A stretch of 64,000 nucleotides of DNA from Euglena gracilis (Eukaryota; Euglenida; Euglenophyceae; Euglenales). The DNA is taken from assembly GCA_039621445.1 (NCBI GenBank), contig CP154954.1:43875847-43939846 (forward strand), in the 5' to 3' direction. Below are positions 54,710 to 64,000 of the stretch, piece by piece. The position numbers were made by a program, and so were the translations under genes. Each line of letters opens with the position of its first letter. Position 1 is the first letter of the stretch. The notes below the pieces were generated by a model. That model was not told where the DNA came from. It was given only the letters and a program-made list of their open reading frames with translations, and ran no database searches.

Positions 54710-55074
54710 GGCCACCCAAAAAATTTTCTTGTCCCCGTCTGCGGCGATCGCAGGTTTTTTCGGGGTTCTTGGGCAGGATGCGCACAACGCGCATCCTGCC
54801 GAACCAAAGCCGCGCGATTCCCAATGGCGGCGGACAGGCAGGGAGGAAGAAAGATAACGCCCGCTGAACGGTCGGTTCCCACAGGGGGATTTGGCCCTCC
54901 GGGTCCCCGGGGTGGACCACAAAGGGGCCGGTTCTGGGAAATCGCCCGGCGGTCAAAAGCCAGGCAGTTGTCTCTGCCGCCTTTGGGCCTTCGCGCGTCG
55001 CGCGTGTCCTGCCGAAGAACCCCAAAAAAACCTGCGATCGCCGCGGACGGAGACAAGAAAAATTTTGGGTGGCC
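54710..55074. mobile_element. Foldback element with about 80-bp inverted arms
   Basis: The left arm starts GGCCACCCAAAAAATTTTCT and contains GCGGCGATCGCAGG and CGGGGTTCTTGGGCAGGA. The right arm (about 54990-55074) is its complement with scattered changes. The left arm is followed by the perfect hairpin GCAGGATGCGC/GCGCATCCTGC. No coding capacity; flanking duplication not found. Confidence 0.75.
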
Positions 55075-55104
55075 ATCGTGGGGTGAACTTTAGTACAGTA
55101 GTAC

Positions 55105-55114
55105 AGTAGTATGC

Positions 55115-55149
<35 letters not shown>

Positions 55150-55150
55150 G
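55105..55150. repeat. ACATAT hexanucleotide repeat
   Basis: A run of ATACAT units just upstream of the acceptor for the third FDGA exon. Confidence 0.9.
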
Positions 55151-55177
55151 ACGGGGGGGGCGTTGAGTCGACCACAG

Positions 55178-55305
55178 GCGCCTGGGCGACCAACCCCGTC
55201 GCCCGGCCGCCGTCGCTTCGTGGTGTACGACGGGGCGTGCACGTTCCCCAGCCGCTTCGTCGATGACGTCGCCCTCCGCCAGCTCCGCCCCCCCTCTGCC
55301 CGCCG
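55178..55305 (+). CDS. FDGA repeat exon 3
   Basis: Reads APGRPTPSPGRRRFVVYDGA then CTFPSRFVDDVALRQLRPPS and AR. Donor GCCG|GTGCGCC is identical in position and phase (2) to those of the 174-bp exons. Acceptor GACCACAG gives phase 0, unlike the others. The frame stays open into the next exon, so an unspliced reading is also possible. Confidence 0.7.
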
Positions 55306-55497
55306 GTGCGCCGGGGTCAGCAACACATCGCGTGGGTCAGCAGTGCACCCAGCGGCCCGCCACCCCCACGCCTGGTGGCGGGTCTCAAGCCTTGCTGGCG
55401 GATACATTGGGCAGATAACGTGCTCTGCTATGGCCCAGGACAACCACCACAGGCACCCCACCCCTCCCCCCCCCCCCGCCCGTCCCATCCTCCACAG

Positions 55498-55671
55498 GGG
55501 TCCGCCCCCCGACCGGGCAGAGCTGTCGCCCGCCGCCCCCCTCCCCCCACCCCCCGCCCCTCCCTCGCCCCCGGAGGCGGACGGCCCACGCCGGCTCTGC
55601 ATCTTCGACGGGGCCACGTCGTTCCCCCCGCGGTTTGCCAGCGACCGCCCGCCGCTGCCGCCCCCGCAGCG
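55498..55671 (+). CDS. FDGA repeat exon 4 (174-bp type)
   Basis: Acceptor CATCCTCCACAG, phase 2; Pro-rich lead GPPPDRAELSPAAPLPPPPA, then PRRLCIFDGATSFPPRFASD and RPPLPPPQ; donor CAGCG|GTGCGCC, phase 2. Length is 58 codons, a symmetric exon that can be added or skipped without shifting the frame. Nearly identical exons lie at 60082-60255 and 63372-63545. Confidence 0.8.
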
Positions 55672-55799
55672 GTGCGCCCCAATAGTGCCGCTGTCCGGCT
55701 GGCCCATCTCTCTTTTCTGCGGTTCTCCTTGTTCCCTTGTGGGGTGGACAGGGATGAATGGGAAGCCTTCGGTTTTGAGGTAGGTCGCCTGTGGGGTCC

Positions 55800-58700
55800 A
55801 GACCACCCTCGGGGGGGAAAGTAGTATGGGGGCTCCAGACCCACCCCCGGCCCTCTTTTGGCCGAAATCACGGAAATTTTTCTTTCGATGCTGCGCCTCA
55901 GAGACATTCGCCTATTTGCTCGCTGTCTTTCATGCCTTTTCGCTTTTTTGAGTATTTTTTTTTGGGTTTTATTAATATTATTATTTGCATATTTGTCAGT
56001 TTATTTGTGCCTCACAATTTTCTTTGTGTCCTCTATGGGTTGGTGCACAAGATCCCAGAGGGTTTTTTCCCTCACAAAGTCTAAACGAGGAGGAAGAGTT
56101 TTGCTAACATGAAGTATAATTTGTAACAAAAATTCTTCTGTCTTTCAACTTTGTTTATTTCCATCCTTTTATCAGTTTTTGTTGACCACCAGGCACCTAC
56201 AGCCGACCAGGGCTGACCAGGTGCGACCCGGGCTGGGTCATTTTCAAGGCCACCATCAGTGGGGTTCCGACCAGGGGCGACCAGGGCCGACTTCACAGTT
56301 TGTCAGCCGCAGCGGCAGTATTTGGGAAACATAGAAGTCTTACCCAGTTGTACCTGCTTGGCCTGTCATGTTCCATTTCTGGCTTCGTCTGGCCACCCTT
56401 TGCTGCTGTTGACTGCCTTTGGCTAGCTTTGGGCCAGGGCAGTGCGGGAATCGGCCAAACAGCCAGGGTGGTGGGTGGGAGGGGTCGACCCCCCCACCCC
56501 AACCCCAGGGTGGTGGGTGGGGGGAGTCGACCACCCCCACCCCCCACCAGCTCCTCCCGTATTTCCCGGAGCACCAATTTTCGACCCAAAATTTTTGTGA
56601 AAATGCTGTGGTGGGGGGGTCGACCCCCCCCCACCAGGCCTTCCCTTACAGCCCTGTGCTCCTTTGCTCACTTTTGGCCATTTTTACCACCTTGGCCGCT
56701 TTTAGGCCATTTTATCATTTTTTTGTTGCTTTTGACTGTTTTTTTTTGTGCCGACTTCTGGCCACTTTTTGCTGTCTTCTGACCGCTCTTGGCCACCCTT
56801 GCCAAATCTTGTTCGTTTTTTGCTGTTGTTTTGACCCATTTCCTGATGTTTGGTCATTATTCAGTCACTGCTTTCGATTGCTTTTGGCACTTTTGTTGAT
56901 TTGTGGCCACTTGTTGCTGCTTTTTTGACTTCAAACACAACAAAAAGAAGCCCAAAGTGGCCTAAAGGTGGCAAAGGTGGGTAAAAAAAAAATGGTAAAA
57001 GGTGTGCAAAAGAGGCAAAAGAGACAAAAGTGGCCAAAGCAGTAAGAGGTAGCCAAAGGCAGTCTAAAAAAGCAGCAAAAAGGTGGCAACCAGGCATTGT
57101 TTTTTTTAAGGCAAAATTTTCAAGATTTTTGAAGGTTTTTTAAGGGTTTTTTAAGGTATTAAGAATCTTTAAGGCGCCTATATTTCATGGACGGTCAAAA
57201 TGCCATCCGGGCATCGAACCAACGTCGGTCCAGGTTGAAAATCAAACACATTTTTTTTGAGTTTTGGGTGGATGGACAATGTTCAGCGATGCAAGAAATC
57301 ATCATTTTTTCCCCTGGAGTTCGCCTGTTTTTGCCAATATTTTGAGACTTCTGTTTCGCTCAAAATTCGAAAAATTCCAGAACCACTTTTGTTAAAGGGT
57401 TTTTCAGGTTTTTAAGGCTCCTTAAAAAAATAATGCCTGGTGGCAACGAAGTGTCCAAAAGTGGTAAAAGCAGGAGAAGAAGCCTGAAAGTGGCCGAAGT
57501 GGCCATAAGGCCAAAAGTCGGCAAAGGTGGCCAAAAGTGGACAAAAAGCACAGAAGCCACCAAAAATGCCAAATTGGCCAAAAGGACCAAAAGTTGCCTA
57601 AACGTGGCCAATGGTGCACAAAGTGGCCAAAAAAAAAGCAGAGCACCCAAAATTGGCTTAAACGGCTAAAATTGGCCAAAAAGCTGCCCCCCCAAAAAAA
57701 CGGGCAAAAGAGGTCGAAATTGGGTAAGTGGGTAAAAGTCAGAAAAGTGGGCAAATGTGTTTCAAAGTGTATTGTGCGGTCGTGACATATGCTGACCCCC
57801 ACCTGCGGCCGACCATTTGCCAACCAGGGCCGACCAGGGCCGACCAGTGGCACCAAGCTGGAAGTGACGTTGGCCACAGTTTACCCATGCATTAAAGAAT
57901 TAGAATGCCCCAATTGCATCCAAAATTGAGGGGTTTTTTTCCTCAAAAAGCGAGAACAAGGGAGAGTGGAAGACAAACGTGTGTTTTCAATTCAGAAGTA
58001 GTCCTTCCAAGAGAATTGTAGTCTTTCTTTCTTTCTGCTTTCTTTTCTTTTCATTTTTTTCCTTCTGGCGGGTTTTTAACGCAACTTAGTTTTTTAACCT
58101 GCAAGCATGTTTTTTGTATTTTGTGATTACTTTTTTATGTTTTGTTGTTTCAAGTTCATAGAATATCTGTTTCATTTTGCATTCTTCGAGTTTGTTGTTT
58201 TGTTGATTTTTTTTTTGAAAAATCCAACCAATTGGTTTTTTTGTGTGCTTATTTTTTGACTTTTTGAGTTTCCCCCAAAATTTCACGGAAGAGTCGGAAT
58301 AGCAAGTATCATGAAAAAGTGTAATGTCAAAATCATGAAACGGTGTTGTGAAAAAAGGTTTTGTTGTATCTCAGGAATTTTGGGTCTTCCCAGTGTGTTA
58401 AATGTGGAAAAAGTGCGAAATATTTAAAAATTCTTCACATACAGTGAAAATTTTCGCTTTGCATAAAATATTGCAATTTGTTGACCAAAAATGGAAAAAT
58501 GACAAAAATGATAAAAATTTTGGCGTAAGGGTAAAATGGGTGCAAAAAAAATACACAAGGACACACAAAAGCATAAATCTTGCCCAAATAAAAAAAAATG
58601 CAAAAAAGAACGCAAAAAAAGCCGCCCCCCCCCCTCTCAAGGACAGATGCATGCCATTTCCGGAAGTTTCCCCTCCCCCAACCCCAGGAAGACTGTCAGC

Positions 58701-60060
58701 TGACCGGTCGACGCCTGGGACCCTGAAAATTTCGTTTAACAACAGGTTGGCATACCAGGGACCCTGGCATATTCTCGAGAACAAAAATTTCCCGTGGGGC
58801 CTGTGACAAGGATTTGCTCTGATGAGAATTTTTGGCAGAGTTCCATGAAATCCCATACCCCTTGGAGCAATAACTCACATAATTATGGAACAACTTGGAC
58901 TTCAAAATTCAACACTGGATGAGATTTCCCACTGCTATGGAATTGCCTACTTTTGTAGGGGAGTGAGATGCCCCTCTTGCTGTTGGTTGACAGACTAGAC
59001 TAGGCAGAAGGGAACTGCCATGCCATCCCACTCTCCCAGGGTCGGGCAATGAGGCTAAGGATGGCAAAAAAATTGAAGTGTAAATAAGTCGTGGTCGAAT
59101 TTCAGAATCAAAATTTGGAGGTCAAACCTCAAATTAGGAGTCGTTTCGGGGGGGGGACGTAATGTAGACCCTCAAAAACATGCAAACATATAAATAGAAA
59201 CAAACAAAAGGTGCAAGTCTTATTTCATGCAGTTTTAACCCAAAAAAAGCAGAAAAGATGGTTTTTCTAATTTTTGAAAACTGCTGATCGCAAAATATGC
59301 TCAAATAAAACGAAAGAAATGTTTTGGTCTCCCCTTCACCAGTTTGGGAGTAAACCCTGTGTTTTTTTCTTTGGAGAGAGTTCCAAAATTGTTCCAGTAT
59401 ATAGTATAGTAAGTGCACATCCCGCGGGAGCCCCTGAAAGTTTTTCCATGCAACTAGCTTCCCAGGGAAGGGGAAATGCGGTTCGTATTTTTCTGCATTT
59501 TTGCGCATTTTTTTGCACATTTTTTTTTTAGGAAAAGCTACCCCAAAATGCGCATTTTTGCTCATTTTTCTCGATTCTTTTCACCTCTTGTTTTGCTTTT
59601 TGGCGTTTTTTCGTTGATTTGCTTTTTTTCGCATTTTTTGACCATTTCTGTTTTTTTTTTCCATTTTTTTGAAATTTTATTTCTTCAAGTTTTCCTTTTA
59701 ATTCCATTCAATTTCTGTTGAGTTTGGAGCCATTTTTGCATGTTTTTTGGTGTATTTTGTTGTATTTTTATGATTTTCATTTCTCTCACCCACACATTTT
59801 GCACAATTTTGCACAATTTTGTGCATTTTTTTTCACCAAAATGCGCATTTTTGCACATTTTTGTGCATTTTAGCGATTGTTTTCCAGGCCGGCCTGCCCC
59901 CCCCCCCGCCTTGAGCAGGGTTCAAGATGGCAATCCCTCTTCCTGTGAGACTTTGGAAGTTCAGCCGTGCCTTGTTGCGTTGCGTGTTGTTTCTGCGACA
60001 GTGACAGTGACAGTAACCCCTTCTCTGATCTCCCTTTCTGCCTCCCATCACCCCCCCCCC
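55800..60060. other. AT-rich intron or spacer between FDGA exons
   Basis: No convincing exon. It contains GTCGACC/C-run blocks (56470-56640), TTTTGGCCA decamer tracts (56660-57110, 57440-57730), the GGCATCGAACC repeat (57160-57430) and T-rich, A-rich stretches with repeated GCACATTTT words (59480-59880). The reading frames at 58.4-59.6 kb are AT-rich and motif-free. Confidence 0.5.
57160..57430. repeat. Interspersed repeat with GGCATCGAACC box, copy 2
   Basis: Counterpart of 44480-44790, sharing GGGCATCGAACCAA, TTTTTTTTGAGTTTTGG and GGCGCC blocks. Confidence 0.5.
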
Positions 60061-60081
60061 TGCCCGTCCCATCCTCCACAG

Positions 60082-60255
60082 GGGTCCGCCCCCTGGCCGG
60101 GCAGAGCCGTCGCCCGCCGCCCCCCTCCCCCCACCCCCCGCCCCTCCCTCGCCCCCGGAGGCAGAGGGCCCGCGCCGGCTCTGCATCTTCGACGGGGCCA
60201 CGTCGTTCCCCCCGCGGTTTGCCAGCGACCGCCCGCCACCGCCGCCCCCGCAGCG
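60082..60255 (+). CDS. FDGA repeat exon 5 (174-bp type)
   Basis: Same acceptor, donor, length and phases as 55498-55671. Reads GPPPGRAEPSPAAPLPPPPA, then PRRLCIFDGATSFPPRFASD and RPPPPPPQ. Only scattered base changes separate it from the other two copies. Confidence 0.8.
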
Positions 60256-60410
60256 GTGCGCCCTGTGCAGCCTCCGGCTTGCCCGGCGTGCCTGCCTGTT
60301 TCCGGTTCCTTCCAACCCATGGCAGACGCACCGGCTGACAGTGCCGTCGACGACAATCCAGGCGGTCGGGCAACATACGTCTTGCTTGGGCTGATTCTGC
60401 TCCGACTCAG

Positions 60411-60542
60411 GGGGTCCGCCGAGGGTCCCGCCGGCCGCCCCGCTTCCCCTCCGCCTGTGACCCCGCCGTCCCACCCGCCCCAACCAGGGCCCGCCTGCCA
60501 CACTGCTTCTCCAGCCTGTGCTGCGAGCAGCCCCTGCACTCT
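60411..60542 (+). CDS. Probable linker exon without FDGA motif, symmetric 2-2
   Basis: Acceptor TCCGACTCAG, phase 2, reads GSAEGPAGRPASPPPVTPPS, HPPQPGPACHTASPACAASS and PCT; donor ACTCT|GTGAAA, phase 2. 44 codons. It obeys the same phase rule as its neighbours. Confidence 0.5.
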
Positions 60543-60623
60543 GTGAAATGCTAAATGCCACCGGCCCCCTCCCCCCTTCCGATGCCGTCCCTGGCCTCAG
60601 TCGCCCCTCTCCTCCCCCATCAG

Positions 60624-60761
60624 CAGCCCAGCCCGCTCTCCCTTCCCTGCCGGCCCCCTGATCACCGGCGGCGTCCGCCATCTCCCGGCCTTCGCGATCT
60701 TCGACGGCGCAACCTCGTACGCACCGCATTTCGCTGCAGACCTCCCTCACCCGCCGCTTGG
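60624..60761 (+). CDS. FDGA repeat exon 6 (138-bp type)
   Basis: Acceptor CCCCATCAG, phase 2; SPARSPFPAGPLITGGVRHL then PAFAIFDGATSYAPHFAADL and PHPPL; donor CTTGG|GTGTGT, phase 2; 46 codons. The motif varies here (SY for SF, PHF for PRF), so it is an older copy. Confidence 0.72.
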
Positions 60762-61324
60762 GTGTGTGCCACCTGTGGCCGCTTTCTGCCACCCATCCAC
60801 CACCCACCGACCCACTCCATTATTTTTCACAAATGTCCTGAAAACCTGGAGGCACCGTTGAGATTTAACGCTTTTTTCCCCTCTCACATTCGATGATTTG
60901 CCCAATCACATAAATCACATAAAAATCATTCAAATCACATTAAAAAAAAGGTTGTTTGCCTCTGCTGTATGCTATTGGTATTCGGTAGACATTTTTGTCC
61001 CCGTCCTCCCTGGTGGGGTCGCGCACAGACCTGGGGGTGCTCCCCACCCCCAGGATCATGTGCAATCCACTTGCCAATTGGACTGGGAACGCAAGCAGGT
61101 GTATAATGCATTGAACACCAAAAAAATCATCTGCAAATTCTCTTCATATTTTTCAAGGGGATGACGTCCTTCAAATATTTGAGCCTAAGCGTAAAAAAAG
61201 CCCAATGGGCACCCACTTGGAGTTCCCCAAAAACTTTTATTCTCATGAGCACATCTGTTGCCATTCGCGTGTGAACCAGCGTCAAAAAAAGGAACCCATG
61301 GAGGGAGGGGAGTCCCCCCCTCAC

Positions 61325-61764
61325 CAGGGGGGGGAATTGATATCCGCAATTTTTCTGCAATTTTCCGCAATTTTTCCGCAATTTTTCCGCAATTTTTCAC
61401 CATTTTTTTTGAAGAATTGTTTCCCCACCACCGAAGATGGAAGATGCAATGAGTTCAAGCCATTCTTCAAATGGATCAACAGGTGTGCTATTGTGTTTTG
61501 TTGCCCCCCCCCAGTTTACCAGTTTTTCTCACAGGTGCACCACTGGTCACAGGATTGGGTGCGTCCCACCTGTGCAAAGAACATCAAGCGTGTTGATTTG
61601 TGCTCGCCTGCATCGACGTGGGTGTTGCGGTGTTCTGAACCTCACAATTGAAAATTTTCTAAGTCCCCCCAAGCAGAAATGTGTACACCCGATATCAATT
61701 TTTCCGCAATTTCCGCAATTTTCCGCAATTTTTCCGAAGGCCTCCGATATCAATTCCCCCCCTG
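61325..61764. mobile_element. CAGGGG...GATATC inverted-repeat element, copy 2
   Basis: 440 bp. Ends CAGGGGGGGGAATTGATATC and GATATCAATTCCCCCCCTG; flanked on both sides by the 9-bp direct repeat CCCCCTCAC (61316-61324, 61765-61773). Both arms are made of tandem TTTTTCCGCAA-like decamers. Same family as 7678-8101. Confidence 0.82.
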
Positions 61765-62534
61765 CCCCCTCACTTTATTGGATTGCCAGTTAAAGTTGAG
61801 CCCCGCTAAAGTTGGCTTGGGTCGTAGCGACTCCCTCTTCCGAATAGAGCAAAGACCTGGGGTGAACCAGTCCCCCCTCCCCCCCGGGCACACATGGAGA
61901 GCACGGAAGCCTGCTTTGGCCAATCACCACGCTCTGGCTCAGGTTTTGCTCTCTTTGGCTTGATCCCGGCAAAATGTGCTTTATTTTTGAATTCGAATTT
62001 TTGAATTTGAGCTTTTTGGGGGTCCTGGGAAAGCGATTTGCACCCCCACCCCACCGAGGGATTCTGAACTGTGCCTGAAAGGTACCTCCCCCCATGTCAA
62101 AATGGACCCCTTGCCCAACAAACAGTGGGTGTCCGGACCGTCAAGTCATTTGTTGACTTTTAAAACGATGCAAATGCCCATACAACCTGAACGTCCCCTG
62201 TCCGGACCATGTCGACTGTCACCTTGGTATTCATTGGGCTTGGGGGGGGTACTGTTTCTGAAATCAACCCTTGGATTGTCCCTGTGGTCGGGAGGGTGGC
62301 GGAACCAACGCTCCCAGCGGCGTTTTAAGGCCTCGGGGGAGTTGTTGAGCTAGGGCTAAAATTTTGGGCTGGCTATTTATTTGTGCTGGCCAGCTAGTCC
62401 CCCCGGGGGGGGGGGATGAACACCTATTGGGCCAGGCTGGACACACTGGACACGCTGGACAATTGCCCAAAAAATGACCTGCAAAATGCAGCTTGGAAAT
62501 CAATGAGCATCTGACGGCCCGGCCCACTTCTCAG

Positions 62535-62672
62535 GGGGCCCGGGGCTGGCGCGGGGTCCCCCGCGGGGCCGGTCGCCGGGGCGGCCGCCGGGCCCAAGCG
62601 CTTCGCCATCTTTGACGGCGCAACGTCGTTTGAGCCGCGGTTTGCCGCGGAGCCCGCCGCGTGCGGGCCACG
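62535..62672 (+). CDS. FDGA repeat exon 7 (138-bp type)
   Basis: Acceptor CACTTCTCAG, phase 2; PGAGAGSPAGPVAGAAAGPK then RFAIFDGATSFEPRFAAEPA and ACGPR; donor CCACG|GTGTGC, phase 2; 46 codons, like exon 6. The lead is Ala/Gly-rich instead of Pro-rich. Confidence 0.75.
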
Positions 62673-63371
62673 GTGTGCCGCTGGGCCCTGCAGGGCCGAT
62701 CGATGGAGACGCCAACGCAAACAGCCAACCAACCTGCACCCGGTGCCGGTTGGGTGCGGTTCCCCTGGTCGGCATGTTTTTTTTTTCCCACATTCCAGTT
62801 CCAGTTCCAGCTAATCAATCACAAGGAACTGGAAAAGGGGCGATTTCCAAGCGTGCACGTGGAATGTTTTTGTGGAATGTGAATGCGTGGCCTGTCCATT
62901 TGCGCATCTCTGGACCCATAAGTTCATAACGCACTTTTTTATTTTGCACTCAGGATTTGTGGTAATATATAATGGCAATGCCTTTGGGCACAGATGTCAT
63001 GTGACCATGTGGTTCTATTTCATCTGGCAGTTTTTTTTCGCATCAAGGCATATTTGAAGAAAATATCAAATTTTTAGAAATTGAAATCGAGGAGATTGGA
63101 TGAGCAAAAGAAAAATAATTTGCAAACCTAAAAGCTGATATCGCCTTGAGAAATCATTCCAGAAAACCACAGGAATTCGCATTTTGTTTTCATCCAACTC
63201 AAATGTCTTTCTGCAGATGTTTCTGCCTCTGTTGCTTCGCACCAGCGAGGGTTCCCCAAGTGTTGAACCCTATCCACAAACGTGTACATCACACATGGCC
63301 CTCTCTGACACCTCCCATTTCAACCACAGGCACCCCGCCCCCCCCCCCCCCGCCCGTCCCATCCTCCACAG

Positions 63372-63545
63372 GGGTCCGCCCCCCGGCCGGGCAGAGCCGT
63401 CGCCCACCGCCCCCCTCCCCCCACCCCCCGCCCCTCCCTCGCCCCCGGAGGCAGAGGGCCCGCGCCGGCTCTGTATCTTCGACGGGGCCACGTCGTTCCC
63501 CCCGCGGTTCGCCGGCGACCGCCCGCCACTGCCGCCCCCGCAGCG
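63372..63545 (+). CDS. FDGA repeat exon 8 (174-bp type)
   Basis: Third near-identical 174-bp copy: PRRLCIFDGATSFPPRFAGD then RPPLPPPQ, same splice sites and phases. Intron flanks also match 55.45-55.73 kb on both sides (CCACAGGCACCCC upstream; GCCGGCTGGCCCAT-like downstream), so the duplicated unit included intron sequence. Confidence 0.8.
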
Positions 63546-63714
63546 GTGCGCCCTGTGCTGCCGCTGGCCGGCTGGCCCATTTTCTTTGTGTCTCCCACCG
63601 AGAAGGTTGTTGCTGGGCTTTTTATCAGGAAGTTCGCACCCCCCCCCCCTGGAGGGTGGATGCAGGCAGGAGGGGTCGGGGGCTGCTGTAGCACACCCTT
63701 CCACCCCCAGCGCC

Positions 63715-63860
63715 AATGTGCTGGGGGCGCGAAAATGGCCCACAAGGATAATTTGTCTGGGTCGGCAGGCAGCCGAGCCCAAAACTGACCACTCTTGGGA
63801 CGGTTTGCCTGCTATGGACAGGCACCCCACGGCGCAAGGCACTCCCACCAGGGGTTGATA
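63715..63860. repeat. Interspersed repeat with GGCAAGGCACTCC block
   Basis: Contains GCCTGCTATGGACAGGCACC, CAAGGCACTCCCACCAGGGG and a poly-A tail-like run. Related blocks (TGCCTGGGCAGGCATTCC, AAGGCACTCC, TGGTAAAAAAAA) occur at 49140-49205. Confidence 0.5.
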
Positions 63861-63926
63861 AAAAAAGAAGTCTGGACGTTGCACTTGGGCTGCCGCGGTG
63901 TAGGCCATGCACCCGTCTTGCCTCAG

Positions 63927-64000
63927 GGCATCATCTGCGGAAATGGCGCCGGCAGAACCATTGGCCAGGCCAGCCTCCGCCCCATCCCCAACAAGCAGGG
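63927..64000 (+). CDS. Candidate exon of the repeat-protein gene, cut by window end
   Basis: Acceptor CTTGCCTCAG. In phase 2, as for neighbouring exons, it reads ASSAEMAPAEPLARPASAPS then PTSR. Phases 0 and 1 are also open, so the frame rests on the phase rule. Its end is outside the window. Confidence 0.45.

Noticed and set aside
57196-57215. tRNA gene or tRNA-derived SINE suggested by GGCATCGAACC
   Set aside because: B-box-like word on the minus strand only; no A-box or cloverleaf found.
58402-59565. AT-rich open frames on both strands
   Set aside because: Lysine/phenylalanine-rich translations of A/T-rich intron sequence, without motifs or splice signals.

Overview
The window comes from the nuclear genome of an intron-rich eukaryote. 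Short GC-rich exons carry GT...AG junctions (donors such as CAG|GTGCGC and CG|GTGCGC, acceptors CAG). They sit in much longer introns made of microsatellites, C-run/G-run tracts and transposon debris. The Ala/Pro/Arg-rich proteins resemble those of GC-rich unicellular algae or other protists, but no marker here fixes the lineage. No rRNA, tRNA, CRISPR array or operon was seen. Exon models were built by eye from family motifs, splice signals and intron phase, so exact ends are provisional.

Layout, all on the + strand unless stated. Gene A (before 1 to 13557) has a split RRM-like domain (1548-1692 and about 3116-3288). This is followed by a Rossmann methyltransferase of the BMT5/FDXACB1 family (3770-9186, motifs VGDGNFSFSAAL, GVDAT, FNFPH) and a Pro/Ala-rich tail ending at TAG 13557. 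Gene B (about 15.65 kb to TGA 37507) is an M20D-type amidohydrolase spread over 13-14 exons, several joined by matching intron phases; most canonical metal ligands appear changed. From about 38.6 kb come Pro-rich and coiled-coil exons (gene C: 40220, 41067, 43291, 43693, 46609, 47046, 47782). From 49878 to the right edge, exons encode a short unrecognised motif with consensus R-x-F-x-[VI]-[FY]-D-G-A-[TC]-[ST]-F-x-P-R-F. It occurs eight times (53.2, 53.65, 55.2, 55.6, 60.2, 60.7, 62.6 and 63.5 kb). Most of these exons are symmetric phase 2-2, and three are near-identical 174-bp copies. Gene C and the repeat gene may be one transcription unit. An ankyrin-like reading frame lies on the - strand at about 52.4-53.1 kb.

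Introns and spacers are full of non-autonomous DNA transposons. At least eight have CAG...CTG ends and 8-9-bp target-site duplications readable by eye (hAT-like), some nested inside others. Several larger inverted-repeat elements each carry their own private short palindrome or repeat, reused many times (ATTGCGCTTAAGCGCAAT; GGTCGCTAGCGACC; a TGCGCA-centred palindrome; GAAGCGG...CCGCTTC). These element-specific arrays and the FDGA exon array are the two most unusual features of the window.
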